The notes: generated by a model from the letters alone, not told the origin. A stretch of DNA of 64,000 nt from Methylobacterium sp. WL119 (GCF_008039875.1 NZ_VRUU01000001.1:124001-188000), one strand, 5' to 3'; counted from the stretch's first letter, positions 21,307 through 30,968 are shown. Made by a program: numbers and translations.

Positions 21307-22908
21307 ATGTCGAGATCGGCTGCGGATGGAACGGTGCGCCAGGACCGATCCGCACGGCGCGGAAACCCATCGATGGTCGAGCCCCACGCGTACCACCCGG
21401 CCGCCGCGAACCTCGATCGGCCGATCCTGACGCCGTCGCACGCCCTGCCCGACCTTCGCACCGCACTCCAGCCCCGCATCCTCTACGCGACGCCGGAGAT
21501 GGCCGATTTCGTGAAGACCGGCGGTCTCGGGGAGGTCGCCGGCGCGCTGCCGCGGGCGCTGCGCAAGCACTACGACGTCCGCGTCCTGATCCCCGGCTAC
21601 CGGCAGGTGGTCGACGCGTTTCCAAACATGCCCGTCGTGGCGCGGCTCGACGGCTTCGCCGGCGTCCCGCCCTGCGACCTCGGCCTTGTCGAGACCGGCG
21701 ACGGACTTCGCATCTACGTCCTACTCAGCCCCGGCCTCTACGAGCGCGACGGAACTCCCTACGGCAACGCCGACGGCGACTTCCCCGACAACGACCTGCG
21801 CTTCGCCCGGCTGAGCCTCGCCGCCGCCGAGATCGCGCAGGGCGCCGACCCGGCCTGGGCGGCCGATCTCCTCCACCTCAACGATTGGCAGTCGGCCCTC
21901 GCCCCGGCCTATCTCGCCTGGCGCCGGATCCGCGTGCCGAGCGTGCTGACGATCCACAACCTCGCCTACCAGGGCCTGTTCCCGCGCGAGACGATGGCGC
22001 GCCTCGGCATGCCTGAGGACGCCTTCGACATGAACGGCGTCGAGTTCTACGGGCAGCTCTCGTTCCTCAAGGCCGGCCTGTACTACGCCACCCACGTCAC
22101 CACCGTGAGCGAGACCTACGCTCGCGAGATCCTGACGCCGGACTCGGGCTGCGGCCTCGACGGGCTGCTGCGCACGCGCGCCGCGCAGGGGCGGCTCGCC
22201 GGCATCCTCAACGGCATCGACGAGAGCTGGGACCCGCGCACCGATCCGCACCTCGCGACGCGGTTCGAGGCCGACGACTGGAAGGGCAAGCGCGCCAACG
22301 CGGAATCGGTGCGGCGCCAGTTCGGGCTCGCGGTCTCGCGCGGGCCGCTCTTCGCCATCGTCTCGCGGCTCGTGCACCAGAAGGGCATCGACCTCTCGAT
22401 CCAGGCGGCCGAGACCATCGTCGCGGAGGGCGGACAGCTCGTGGCCATCGGCCAGGGCGAGGCGCGGTTCGAGGATGCGCTGCGCGGCCTCGCCCGGCGG
22501 CACCCCGATTCGGTCGGCGTCCATGTCGGGTTCGAGGAGCGCGACGCGCGGCGTATGTTCGCCGGAAGCGACTTCCTGCTGATGCCGTCGCGTTTCGAGC
22601 CGTGCGGCCTCGCGCAGATGTACGCCCAGCGCTTCGGCTCGCTGCCGATCGTGCGCCGCACGGGCGGCCTCGCCGACACGGTCGAGGACGGCGTCACCGG
22701 CTTCACCTTCGCCGACACCTCGTCGAAGGGCTTCACCGGTGCCGTCCGCCGGGCGCTCGACACCTTCGGCCAGAAGAAGCGCCTGAACGCCATGCGCCGC
22801 ACGGCGATGTCGCGCACCTTCGGCTGGGACGATGCCGCGGCCAATTACGGCACCCTCTACGGCCGCGCCTTCGGCAACGGCGCCGCCCTGCGCTGGCGCG
22901 CGGCCTGA
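21307..22908 (+). CDS. glgA: Glycogen synthase (ADP-glucose type, GT5)
   Basis: Extends alpha-1,4-glucan from ADP-glucose. Motifs include KTGGLGEV near residue 69 (nucleotide-sugar binding loop), HLNDWQSAL, TIHNLAYQG, RLVHQKGIDL and RFEPCGLAQM with the catalytic-region glutamate. The length of 533 residues is slightly above the usual 480 because of an N-terminal extension. I used ATG 21307, which has GAGGG eight bases upstream. GTG 21262 and ATG 21373 are alternatives, the last closest to family length. It ends 13 bases before the convergent DUF2142 gene. Confidence 0.95.
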   Translation: MSRSAADGTVRQDRSARRGNPSMVEPHAYHPAAANLDRPILTPSHALPDLRTALQPRILYATPEMADFVKTGGLGEVAGALPRALRKHYDVRVLIPGYRQVVDAFPNMPVVARLDGFAGVPPCDLGLVETGDGLRIYVLLSPGLYERDGTPYGNADGDFPDNDLRFARLSLAAAEIAQGADPAWAADLLHLNDWQSALAPAYLAWRRIRVPSVLTIHNLAYQGLFPRETMARLGMPEDAFDMNGVEFYGQLSFLKAGLYYATHVTTVSETYAREILTPDSGCGLDGLLRTRAAQGRLAGILNGIDESWDPRTDPHLATRFEADDWKGKRANAESVRRQFGLAVSRGPLFAIVSRLVHQKGIDLSIQAAETIVAEGGQLVAIGQGEARFEDALRGLARRHPDSVGVHVGFEERDARRMFAGSDFLLMPSRFEPCGLAQMYAQRFGSLPIVRRTGGLADTVEDGVTGFTFADTSSKGFTGAVRRALDTFGQKKRLNAMRRTAMSRTFGWDDAAANYGTLYGRAFGNGAALRWRAA

Positions 22909-22921
22909 CTGGAGCCGCCGC

Positions 22922-24367
22922 TCACAAGGCTACGATCGGGACCACGACGAGGCCGAGGGCCGCGACGGCGACCGCCGCGTAGCGGACGAGGCGTCGGGGG
23001 GGCGCGGCTCCCGCCTCGGCATCCGGCCTCAGGACCAGCGCGAAGATCGGCAGGATCGGCAGCAGGTAGCGTCCCTGGGGCCCGTCGATGCGCGGATCGC
23101 CGACATTGGTCCAGCTGAGATACTGCGAGATCAGGACGAGCCATAGGGCGAGCGCGGCGGCGAGCACCAGCAGCGCGAGGGTGGCGCCGCTTCCGGGGGC
23201 TCGCCCGGTGCCGGCCAGGGCCGCCGCGAGGGCGAGGATCCACAGCGCGTGCAGCGCTGCCGGAAGGTGGCGGTCGTGCCAGCGCAGGATGCCGACGACG
23301 CCCTCGGTCATCGTCGCGGCGTGCTTCACCGTCAGCAGGAAGCGCGCCGGCACGGTCAGGAAGCGCATCGGCTCCGCGATCAGCACTCGAAGCTGCGCCG
23401 CCGGGTCGGTGCCGTGGAAGGTGGCCGGACGGTCGCCGGGCCAGAGCGGGCCGGCCTCGTAGGGCGGCCGTGGAACCTGGGTCGCGATCGTCGCGGTGGC
23501 ATATGCGGTCCAGAGCACGGCCGGCAGGACGACCGCCACGACCGCAGCCGGGCGCGAAAGCAGGCCGGCGCCGATCCGGCGCCCGGTTCCGCCCGGGAGC
23601 GGCAGGAGCAGGATCAGCGCGATCGGAGCGTAGGGCGGCTTCGCCAGGAGGATCAGCGCGATCAGGATGGCGGCGCCGGCGAAGCGTCGCCGCGCCCGCG
23701 GGTCGTCCGGCTCATGGGTGAGCAGCGCGACGGCGAGGATCGCGACGGCGACGATCAGCCCGTCCTGGTTGAACGAGGCGGCGAGCGACAGGGTCATCGG
23801 CAACGCGAGGAGGGCGAACAGCCAGGCCCGGCCGCGGCGTGCCACCGCGAGGGCGCAGAGGCCGATCAGCGCATAGGCCGCCACGTCGAACAGGCGTCCG
23901 AGCCGGGCGGAGGCCCGCGCCGACAGGTCGAGGGCATGACCGATCCCGAGGCCGGCGGCCGACGGCAGGTAGAAGACGGGGAAATAGGTGGCGATCGTGT
24001 AGAGCGGCGCGAAGGCGCCGGTCCGGCGCCAAGGGCCGGTGCCGACGGCCGGATCGACGGGCGGCGCCGCGATCTTGGCGTTGTCCGGCATGCGGGTGCG
24101 CGCCAGCTCTTCCCAGACGGGATCGACCCGGACGCCCGCCGCCATCGCGGATCGCCCGTCGGGGCCGACGATGGTCTCGCGATGCCCGACGATCTGCCCG
24201 TCGACGAGGCTCGCCGCGCGCATGAGGTGGGCGGGCTCGTCCGCCACCTCGCCGAGGGGGATCGCCAGCGCCAGCACCAGGCTGAGCGGCATCGCCAGGA
24301 GCAGGAACGCATCGAGCCAGAGACGGAGGTCGTCGGCTGCGCGGCCGGAAACCGAGCCGAGGGTCAT
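22922..24367 (-). CDS. DUF2142 polytopic membrane protein (GT-C-like)
   Basis: A 481-residue protein with about ten to twelve hydrophobic helices. The first extracytoplasmic loop begins GEVADEPAHLMRA, matching the DUF2142 signature, and the late motif GRYLLPILP is also conserved. The fold resembles GT-C glycosyltransferases, which use polyprenyl-phosphate sugars and need acidic residues in that loop; this comparison is inference. Its start overlaps the VTT gene stop (ATGA), and it is the last gene of a five-gene glycan operon. No substrate can be named. Confidence 0.85.
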   Translation of the reverse strand: MTLGSVSGRAADDLRLWLDAFLLLAMPLSLVLALAIPLGEVADEPAHLMRAASLVDGQIVGHRETIVGPDGRSAMAAGVRVDPVWEELARTRMPDNAKIAAPPVDPAVGTGPWRRTGAFAPLYTIATYFPVFYLPSAAGLGIGHALDLSARASARLGRLFDVAAYALIGLCALAVARRGRAWLFALLALPMTLSLAASFNQDGLIVAVAILAVALLTHEPDDPRARRRFAGAAILIALILLAKPPYAPIALILLLPLPGGTGRRIGAGLLSRPAAVVAVVLPAVLWTAYATATIATQVPRPPYEAGPLWPGDRPATFHGTDPAAQLRVLIAEPMRFLTVPARFLLTVKHAATMTEGVVGILRWHDRHLPAALHALWILALAAALAGTGRAPGSGATLALLVLAAALALWLVLISQYLSWTNVGDPRIDGPQGRYLLPILPIFALVLRPDAEAGAAPPRRLVRYAAVAVAALGLVVVPIVAL

Positions 24368-25062
24368 CGCTCGGCGCCCTCGAACGGCCCGAGCGCGCTG
24401 CGCAGCCTCATCGTCAGGCCGAGGGTCGCCGCGATCCCGATCCCGAGGAGGATCGGCGAGAGCCATGCCGTTCCGCCGGTCGCGGCCAGGACGCCGCTGC
24501 GCCCGGCCGCGCCCGTGAGGACGCAGACGAAGAGGCCGGGCAAGGCTGCGAGCGTGCCGATGGCGTAGGCGCCCGCGTGCACGGTGGTGAGGCTCAGGGC
24601 GAAGCTCGTCGGCGCGAACGGCAGGATCGGCGACAGGCGGATCAGGCCGACTGCCTTCCAACCGTCGGCAACGATCATCCGGTCGATGGCAGCCAGCCGG
24701 CGGCCGCCCGAAACCCAGCCCGCGAGGTGCGGGCGGAGCCACGACCGGCCGATGGCGAAGCTCGCGCCCGCGCCGAGCAGCGTCCCCGCCGTCGCGAGGG
24801 CGAAACCGAGGCCGGGCCCGTAGAAAGCGCCCGCCGCCACGCCGATGAGGGAGGCCGGCAGGATCCCGACGGTGGCGACGAGGGTCTGCGCGAGGACGAG
24901 GCAGGCCCATCCGGCCACGCCGAAGGCCGCACCGGCGCTCATCGCTGCGTTGAGCAGGTCGAGGATCATTCCGGGGAAGACCGCTCCGAGCACGATCGGG
25001 ACCGCGATCGCAGCCAGCAGCACCCCGCCCGCCAGGACGAGGTGGGTACGTGCGGCGTTCAT
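24364..25062 (-). CDS. TVP38/TMEM64 family (VTT domain) membrane protein
   Basis: A 232-residue inner-membrane protein with the VTT/SNARE-associated domain shared with DedA proteins. It shows GILPASLIGVAAGAFYGPGLGF, re-entrant-loop-like segments, and the conserved RLSPILPFAPTSFALSLT (about residues 143-160). Some DedA relatives carry undecaprenyl phosphate across the membrane (known for UptA/DedA-type proteins). That role here is inferred from the neighbouring glycosyltransferases. It overlaps the genes on both sides by four bases, so it is translationally coupled within the operon. Confidence 0.88.
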   Translation of the reverse strand: MNAARTHLVLAGGVLLAAIAVPIVLGAVFPGMILDLLNAAMSAGAAFGVAGWACLVLAQTLVATVGILPASLIGVAAGAFYGPGLGFALATAGTLLGAGASFAIGRSWLRPHLAGWVSGGRRLAAIDRMIVADGWKAVGLIRLSPILPFAPTSFALSLTTVHAGAYAIGTLAALPGLFVCVLTGAAGRSGVLAATGGTAWLSPILLGIGIAATLGLTMRLRSALGPFEGAER

Positions 25063-25817
25063 CGCCGCGGCGTCCCGGTGGGGGCGAAGAGCGGTTCCCG
25101 GCGGATCCCGAGGCGGTGCAGGCGGTAGGCGAAGGCCGTCCGCAGCACGCCGAAGCCGTAGACGACGCTGCGGCGGAAATTGATCGACGAGGCTTCGGGG
25201 AAGTACCGCGTCGGGCAGGAGATCTCGCCGATCCGGAACTCGGCCTGCATCGCCAGGGCGAGCATCTGGTTGTCGAACACGAAGTCCTCCGAGCAGCGGT
25301 CGAGGGGGATCGTCTCGATCACCGTGCGGCTCCAGGCGCGGTAGCCGGAGTGATATTCCGAGAGCTTCTGGCCCATGAGGAGGTTCTGCAGCAGCGTCAG
25401 CACGCGGTTGGCGACGTACTTGTACCGCGGCATGCCCCCGACGAGGGCGCCCTTGCCGAGGATGCGGGAGGCGAGGACCGCATCGTACTCGCCCGAGACG
25501 ATCATCGAGGCCATCGCGGTGACCAGGCGCGGCGCGTACTGGTAGTCGGGGTGGAGCATGACGACGATGTCGGCGCCCCGCGCCAGCGCCGCCTCGTAGC
25601 AGGTCTTCTGGTTGCCGCCGTAGCCGCGGTTGCGCTCGTGCCGGATGGTGTGGATGCCGAGGCCCTCGGCGATGAGGGCGGTCCGGTCGCGGCTCGCGTC
25701 GTCGATCAGGATGATGTCGTCGACGATGTCCTTGGGGATGTCGTCGAACGTCTTCTGAAGGGTCGCGGCAGCGTTGTAGGCCGGGAGGACGACGGCGATC
25801 TTCTGTCCGTGAAGCAT
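25059..25817 (-). CDS. GT2 glycosyltransferase, dolichol/polyprenyl-phosphate sugar synthase-like
   Basis: A 252-residue cytoplasmic GT-A enzyme resembling DPM1. It has VVLPAYNAAATLQKT at the N-terminus, IILIDDASRDRT (nucleotide-binding acidic motif, about 36-47), RNRGYGGNQKT, MLHPDYQY in the metal-binding position near 89-96, and SGYRAWSR. It lacks the C-terminal membrane helices of GtrB-type enzymes, like soluble DPM1. It probably makes a polyprenyl-phosphate monosaccharide for the membrane proteins encoded just downstream; donor and acceptor are unknown. Confidence 0.9.
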   Translation of the reverse strand: MLHGQKIAVVLPAYNAAATLQKTFDDIPKDIVDDIILIDDASRDRTALIAEGLGIHTIRHERNRGYGGNQKTCYEAALARGADIVVMLHPDYQYAPRLVTAMASMIVSGEYDAVLASRILGKGALVGGMPRYKYVANRVLTLLQNLLMGQKLSEYHSGYRAWSRTVIETIPLDRCSEDFVFDNQMLALAMQAEFRIGEISCPTRYFPEASSINFRRSVVYGFGVLRTAFAYRLHRLGIRREPLFAPTGTPRR

Positions 25818-25871
25818 GGATCCTGCTGACGTCGGCGCGCTTCGGGACGGTCCGTCGCGCTTGTGTTCGGG

Positions 25872-26831
25872 TCAATCGGCGCGGCGCAGCCGCGCGAGAA
25901 GGGCGGGAACGGCGCCGCCGAGCAGCGCCGCCGCGTGGACGACCTGCCCGGCCTCGCGCAGGGACCGGCGACGCAGCGCCAGGGCGAGGCGCAACGGGAT
26001 CTGGACCGCGAAGGTCGCCGCCAGCAGCGCGAGGGCGGTCGCCGCACCCTGGTGCTTGGCCGCATAGAGGATGCGGCTGCGCTGGATGTAGAACAGGCGC
26101 CGCGCCCTCACCTGCCGGGTCGTCCCCTGGCCGTCGTGCCGGACCGTCGCCTCGGCGACGTGGCGCACCGTGAAGCCCGCATCCCAGGCGCGGGCGCAGA
26201 GATCGACATCCTCGTAATAGACGTGGAAGCGCTCGTCGAAGCCGCCGAGCCGTTCGAACAGCGACCGGCGGATCAGCAGGAAGGCGCCCATCACTTGGTC
26301 GACCGGACCGGACGCGGCATGGTCCCACTCCGTCATGAAATGCGTCGGCACCCGGCTTGGCATCACCCGGTCGAGATGAAGCTCCTGGCCGATCAGGCTG
26401 CCCGCGGTCGGGCGCCTTGCGCACATCCGCTGCACACGGCCGGCTTCGTTGACCAGCTGTGCGCCGACGACGCCGACCGTCGGATCGGCGTCGAGCGCCG
26501 CCAGCGCCAGACGCAGCGCATCCGGCCCAACCTCGGTGTCGGGGTTGAGGAACAGGATCGCCGGCGCCCGGCCGACCGCCGCGCCCTGGTTGCAGGCGCG
26601 CCCGAACCCGGCATTGTCGGCGTTCCCGATCACGGTGAGGCGCAGGTCCGGCCGCTCCAGGCCGTCGGCGGAGCCGTCGGTCGAGGCGTTGTCGACCACG
26701 ACCACGTCCGTGGCGGGATCGTCGCCGGCGGCGGCCAGGCTGGCGAGGCAGGCGCGCACCAGGGCGCCGCCGTTCCAGTTGACGATCACGACGTCGATCG
26801 CGGGCGGTCGATCCGTGCGGGGCGTCGTCAT
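25872..26831 (-). CDS. GT2 glycosyltransferase, rhamnosyltransferase-like
   Basis: A 319-residue GT2 enzyme. Nucleotide-binding VDVVIVNWNGG is at the N-terminus, followed by VVVDNASTDGS (about 45-55), FLNPDTEVG (metal-binding DxD-like, about 95), and the acceptor-side GGFDERFHVYYEDVDLCARA (ED motif, about 198-217). The C-terminus has a hydrophobic region that may associate with the membrane. This arrangement is typical of cell-surface polysaccharide glycosyltransferases such as WbbL. It overlaps the upstream glycosyltransferase by four bases. Confidence 0.9.
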   Translation of the reverse strand: MTTPRTDRPPAIDVVIVNWNGGALVRACLASLAAAGDDPATDVVVVDNASTDGSADGLERPDLRLTVIGNADNAGFGRACNQGAAVGRAPAILFLNPDTEVGPDALRLALAALDADPTVGVVGAQLVNEAGRVQRMCARRPTAGSLIGQELHLDRVMPSRVPTHFMTEWDHAASGPVDQVMGAFLLIRRSLFERLGGFDERFHVYYEDVDLCARAWDAGFTVRHVAEATVRHDGQGTTRQVRARRLFYIQRSRILYAAKHQGAATALALLAATFAVQIPLRLALALRRRSLREAGQVVHAAALLGGAVPALLARLRRAD

Positions 26832-27712
26832 GGCGCGTCGAAGGGGCGGCCGAGGCGACCGCGGAAGCCGTCGAGCACCGCCCCGGCCAGCCGCCGCAGC
26901 ACCGCCGGGCGGTAGCCGCTGTCGCGCCAGTACAGGAGCGTCTGCACCGGGAGGTAGGCGACTTGGCGCAGCTTCCACGGCAGCGGGATGTGCCGCAGGC
27001 GCCAGCCGTAGACGGAGTTGCGCAGGTAGGTCGCCATGCGGAACAGCGGCTGGCGCGGCGTCTCGATGCCGAGCGCGCGGATCGTGCCGCCGCCGACGCG
27101 GTGGCCGATCGCGGCGTCCTGCGCCATCCAGCAGCCGTAGCCCACATCCCAGGCGCGAAAGCACCATTCGAGCTCGACGCCGTCGATGAAGTAGTCCGCC
27201 CGGAACGGCCCCACGGCGCGGAACGCCGCGACGTCGACGAGCGAGCCCGAGGTCGCGAGGAATTCCACCGGCACCAGCGTGCCGACGGCCGCCTGCCGGG
27301 GCCGGCGCCGAAACCGCGGCGGCTTGGCCTCGGCGTTTGCACGGCCCGGCACCGGTCCGATCACCGCGCAGGGCCGATTCTCCGCACGGAGCCGCGTGCG
27401 GGCATCGGCGAGCGCGCCGATCATCTCCGGCCCGACCTGCGCATCCTGGTCGAGCAGGAGGACGCCGTCCGCGCCGACCCGCGTCGCGGCCTCGACGACG
27501 CCGTTGAGGGCGGCGGCGATGCCGACGTTGCTCCCGGCCGACAGCAAGCGCACGCCGGCCGCCTCGAGCTTCATCCGATCCACGGGGCCGAGGCCGCCGT
27601 TGTCGAAGGCGAGGACCGGATGCCGGCTGCCGGCATAGCGTCGGACGATGTCGTCGACCTGGTCTCGGCTCGGGTGGAACAGGGTCAGGCCGATGGCCAG
27701 CATCACGCACAT
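26828..27712 (-). CDS. GT2 glycosyltransferase, rhamnosyltransferase type
   Basis: First gene of the glycan operon. It has the rhamnosyltransferase layout: IGLTLFHPSRDQV, SNVGIAAALN, LLLDQDAQV (DQD metal site), then IDGVELEWCFRAW as the acceptor-side acidic motif, followed by a C-terminal basic helix. I chose ATG 27712 (294 aa). A GTG at 27763 would add 17 residues not expected in the family, and ATG 27703 is also possible; no good ribosome site separates them. It overlaps the next gene by ATGA. Confidence 0.87.
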   Translation of the reverse strand: MCVMLAIGLTLFHPSRDQVDDIVRRYAGSRHPVLAFDNGGLGPVDRMKLEAAGVRLLSAGSNVGIAAALNGVVEAATRVGADGVLLLDQDAQVGPEMIGALADARTRLRAENRPCAVIGPVPGRANAEAKPPRFRRRPRQAAVGTLVPVEFLATSGSLVDVAAFRAVGPFRADYFIDGVELEWCFRAWDVGYGCWMAQDAAIGHRVGGGTIRALGIETPRQPLFRMATYLRNSVYGWRLRHIPLPWKLRQVAYLPVQTLLYWRDSGYRPAVLRRLAGAVLDGFRGRLGRPFDAP

Positions 27713-27817
27713 CCAGGACAGGCCGCGGCCGGCCTGCGGCCCGAGCCGATAACGGAAACGCACGCCCGAGGCGAGGCCCGGGCCGAGGCTCGGGCCCAGG
27801 CCCAGGTATAGGTGCGA

Positions 27818-28936
27818 TCAACGCTGGCCGAAGGTCGGATCCTTGAACAGGTCCTTGTGCTCGCGGGGCTGCGAGCGCCAGTACTGCTTGGGCGCGCGCA
27901 CCGTCTCGCCGAGCGCGGCCGCCGCGTGCCAGGGCCAGCGCGGATCGTAGAGCAGGGCGCGCGCGAGCGAGATCGCGTCCGCCCGGCCCTCGGCGAGGAT
28001 CGCCTCGGCCTGGTCCGCTTCGGTGATCAGCCCGACGGCGATGGTGGCGAGCCCGGTCTCGGCCTTGATCCGCTCGGCATAGGGCACCTGGTAGCCAGGC
28101 CCGAGCTTGATCGCCTGCTTCGGCGAGACGCCGCCGGTCGAGACGTGGATCGCGGGGGCGCCGGCGCGCTTCAGGCGCTGGCCGAGCTCCACGGTCTCCT
28201 CGAGGTCCCAGCCGTCCTCGACCCAGTCGGTCGCCGAGACCCGCATCCACACCGGATGGCCTGCGGGCACCACCGCCCGCACCGCCTCGAACAGCTCGAG
28301 CGGGAACCGCATCCGGTTCTCGAGGCTGCCGCCGTAGGCGTCGGTGCGCTGGTTGGCCAACGGCGAGAGGAACTGGTGCAGCAGGTAGCCGTGGGCGCCG
28401 TGCAGCTCGAACGCCTCGATCCCGAGGCGCACCGCGCGCTTGGCGGTCGCGACGAAGTCGTCGCGGATGCGCTTGAGGTCCGCGCCGTCGAGGGCGTGCG
28501 GGGCCACCTCGCCGTCGCCGTGTGCCAGGGCGGACGGGGCTTCGGTGCGCCAGCCGTAGGGATGATCCGGCGCGATCTGCTGGCCGCCGTCCCAGGGCGC
28601 TCGGCTCGACGCCTTGCGGCCGGCATGGGCGATCTGGATGCAGACCGGGATCGGCGCGTACTCGCGGATCGCCGCCAGAACCCGACCGAGCGCGCGCTCG
28701 CAGCCGTCGGAGTACAGCCCGAGGTCCCACGCGGTGATCCGCGCCTCGGGCGACACCGCCGTCGCCTCCAGCGTCAGCAGCCCGGCGCCCGACATCGCGA
28801 GCTGGCCGAGATGCATCATGTGCCAGTCGGTCGCCTCGCCGTCGCGGGCCGAGTACTGGCACATCGGCGCGATCAGGATGCGGTTCTCCAGCGTCAGGTC
28901 GTCGAGCGTCAGCGGTTCGAACAGGCGGGCGGTCAT
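27818..28936 (-). CDS. NADH:flavin oxidoreductase / Old Yellow Enzyme (YqjM type)
   Basis: A 372-residue FMN-dependent ene-reductase that reduces activated C=C bonds of enals, enones or nitro-compounds. It begins LFEPLTLDDLTLENRI, has the APMCQYSA loop with the cysteine typical of YqjM-class enzymes (about residue 25), QIAHAGRKA, HGAHGYLLHQFLSP and TDAYGGSLENR, all standard OYE motifs. The start is ATG 28936, with GGAG six bases upstream. Same strand as prpE upstream and the glycan operon downstream; the physiological substrate is unknown. Confidence 0.93.
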   Translation of the reverse strand: MTARLFEPLTLDDLTLENRILIAPMCQYSARDGEATDWHMMHLGQLAMSGAGLLTLEATAVSPEARITAWDLGLYSDGCERALGRVLAAIREYAPIPVCIQIAHAGRKASSRAPWDGGQQIAPDHPYGWRTEAPSALAHGDGEVAPHALDGADLKRIRDDFVATAKRAVRLGIEAFELHGAHGYLLHQFLSPLANQRTDAYGGSLENRMRFPLELFEAVRAVVPAGHPVWMRVSATDWVEDGWDLEETVELGQRLKRAGAPAIHVSTGGVSPKQAIKLGPGYQVPYAERIKAETGLATIAVGLITEADQAEAILAEGRADAISLARALLYDPRWPWHAAAALGETVRAPKQYWRSQPREHKDLFKDPTFGQR

Positions 28937-29039
28937 CGGCAACTCCGGGTTGCGGGGGCATCGGCTGTGTGCCGCACTCTCGGGACGGACGCCAGCTCGC
29001 CGCCTCATGCCGGCCCTTCGCGCCGTAGCAGGGGGCGGC

Positions 29040-30968
29040 TCACCCCTCCCCGATCCCGCGGGCCTTCAGGCTCTCGCCGATCTCGTCGAGCACGCCGGCA
29101 TCGTCGATGGTCGCCGGCATGGTCCAGGGCTCGTGGTCGGCGATGCGCTTCATCGTGGCGCGCAGGATCTTGCCCGAGCGCGTCTTCGGCAGCCGCTGGA
29201 CCGTCAGCGCCAGCTTGAACGCGGCCACGGGCCCGATCTCGTCGCGGACCTTGGCGACGAGCTCACGCTCGATCTCCGCCGGATCGCGCGCGACCTGGGC
29301 CTTGAGCACGACGAAGCCGCAGGGCGCCTCGCCCTTGAGCGCGTCGCGGATGCCGATGACGGCGCATTCGGCGACGTCGGGGTGGGCGGAGAGCACCGCC
29401 TCCATCCCGCCGGTGGAGAGGCGGTGGCCGGCGACGTTGATGATGTCGTCGGTCCGCCCGAGCACGGTGATGTAGCCGTCGGCGTCGATCACGCCCGCGT
29501 CCGAGGTGTCGTACCAGCCCGGGAAGGTCTCAAGGTAGCTCGTGCGCATCCGGGCGTCGGAGCCCCACAGGGTCGGCAGGCAGCCCGGCGGCAGCGGCAG
29601 GCGAATCGCGATGGTGCCCATCGTGCCGGCGGGCACCGGCTTGCCGCCCTCGTCGAGCACCTGCACGTCGTAGCCCGGCATCGGCACGCAGGTGCTGCCG
29701 TGCTTGACCGGCAGCATCCCGAGGCCGACCGGGTTGCCGGCGATCGGCCAGCCGGTCTCGGTCTGCCACCAATGGTCGATGACGGGCCGGTCGAGCACCC
29801 GCTCGGCCCAGGCGACCGAATCCGGGTCGGCGCGCTCGCCGGCCAGGAACAGGGTGCGGAAGCGAGAGAGGTCGTGGCCGGCGACGTGGGTGCCCTTCGG
29901 GTCTTCCTTCTTGATCGCCCGCAGCGCGGTCGGCGCGGTGAACAGGCAGACGGTCCCGGTCTCGGCGACGACCCGCCAGAACGCGCCGGGATCGGGGGTA
30001 CCGACCGGCTTGCCTTCGTAGAGCACCGTGGTGCAGCCGTGCAGGAGCGGCGCGTAGACGATGTAGGAATGCCCGACCACCCAGCCGATGTCGGAGGCGC
30101 AGAAGTAGGTCTCGCCGGGCTGGACGCCGTAGAGGTTCGGCATCGACCAGGCCAGCGCCACGAGGTATCCGCCGGTGTCGCGCACCACGCCCTTGGGCTT
30201 GCCCGTCGTGCCGGAGGTGTAGAGCACGTAGAGCGGGTCGGTCGCCGCCATCGCGACGCAGTCCGTCGACCGTCCCGAGGCCGCGGCGACCGCCTCGGCC
30301 CAGTCGCGGTCGCGCCCCTCGACGAGGCTCGCGGCCGCTTGCGGACGCTGGAGGATCAGGCAGGCGGCGGGCTTGTGCTTGGCCGCGGCGAGCGCCGCGT
30401 CGAGCAGCGGCTTGTAGGCGACCACCCGGCTCGGCTCGATGCCGCAGGAGGCGGCGAGCACCACCTTCGGCGCCGCGTCCTCGATCCGGACGGCGAGCTC
30501 GTTGGCGGCGAACCCGCCGAACACCACCGAATGCACCGCGCCGATCCGGGCGCAGGCCAGCATGCCGAACAGGGCTTCGGGCACCATCGGCATGTAGAGG
30601 ATCACCCGGTCGCCGCGCACCACTCCGAGGTCGCCGAGCACCGCCGCCAGGGCGGAGACCTCGCGGAGCAGCTCCACGTAGGTGATCGCGCGCTTGGTCC
30701 CGGTCACCGGCGAATCGTACCGGATCGCGACCTGGTCGGCCCGGCCGGCCGCGACGTGGCGGTCGACCGCGTTCCAGCAGGCGTTCAGCGATCCGTCCGG
30801 GAACCAGCGGCCGTAGGGGCCGGAGGCGGTGTCGAAGGCCCGCGTCGGCCGGGTCGCCCAATCGATCGCCCGCGCCGCGTCGAGCCAGAACCCCTCGGGA
30901 TCGCGCATCGCGGCGGCGTGCACGTCGGCATAGCGCGACGGCGCATCGGCGGAGGGGTCGGTCGGCAT
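29040..30968 (-). CDS. prpE: Propionate-CoA ligase (PrpE-type acyl-CoA synthetase)
   Basis: An ANL-family synthetase activating propionate (or another short acid) to its CoA ester through an acyl-adenylate. The 642-residue protein has the P-loop YTSGTTGKPKG near 249 followed by VVRDTGGY, a feature that favours PrpE over acetyl-CoA synthetase. It also has WWQTETGWP, YDTSDAGVID and the C-terminal KTRSGKILR with the adenylating lysine near 597. ATG 30968 has GAGGAG five bases upstream; an earlier in-frame ATG (30995) lacks this. Acetate or acrylate activation cannot be excluded. Confidence 0.88.
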   Translation of the reverse strand: MPTDPSADAPSRYADVHAAAMRDPEGFWLDAARAIDWATRPTRAFDTASGPYGRWFPDGSLNACWNAVDRHVAAGRADQVAIRYDSPVTGTKRAITYVELLREVSALAAVLGDLGVVRGDRVILYMPMVPEALFGMLACARIGAVHSVVFGGFAANELAVRIEDAAPKVVLAASCGIEPSRVVAYKPLLDAALAAAKHKPAACLILQRPQAAASLVEGRDRDWAEAVAAASGRSTDCVAMAATDPLYVLYTSGTTGKPKGVVRDTGGYLVALAWSMPNLYGVQPGETYFCASDIGWVVGHSYIVYAPLLHGCTTVLYEGKPVGTPDPGAFWRVVAETGTVCLFTAPTALRAIKKEDPKGTHVAGHDLSRFRTLFLAGERADPDSVAWAERVLDRPVIDHWWQTETGWPIAGNPVGLGMLPVKHGSTCVPMPGYDVQVLDEGGKPVPAGTMGTIAIRLPLPPGCLPTLWGSDARMRTSYLETFPGWYDTSDAGVIDADGYITVLGRTDDIINVAGHRLSTGGMEAVLSAHPDVAECAVIGIRDALKGEAPCGFVVLKAQVARDPAEIERELVAKVRDEIGPVAAFKLALTVQRLPKTRSGKILRATMKRIADHEPWTMPATIDDAGVLDEIGESLKARGIGEG

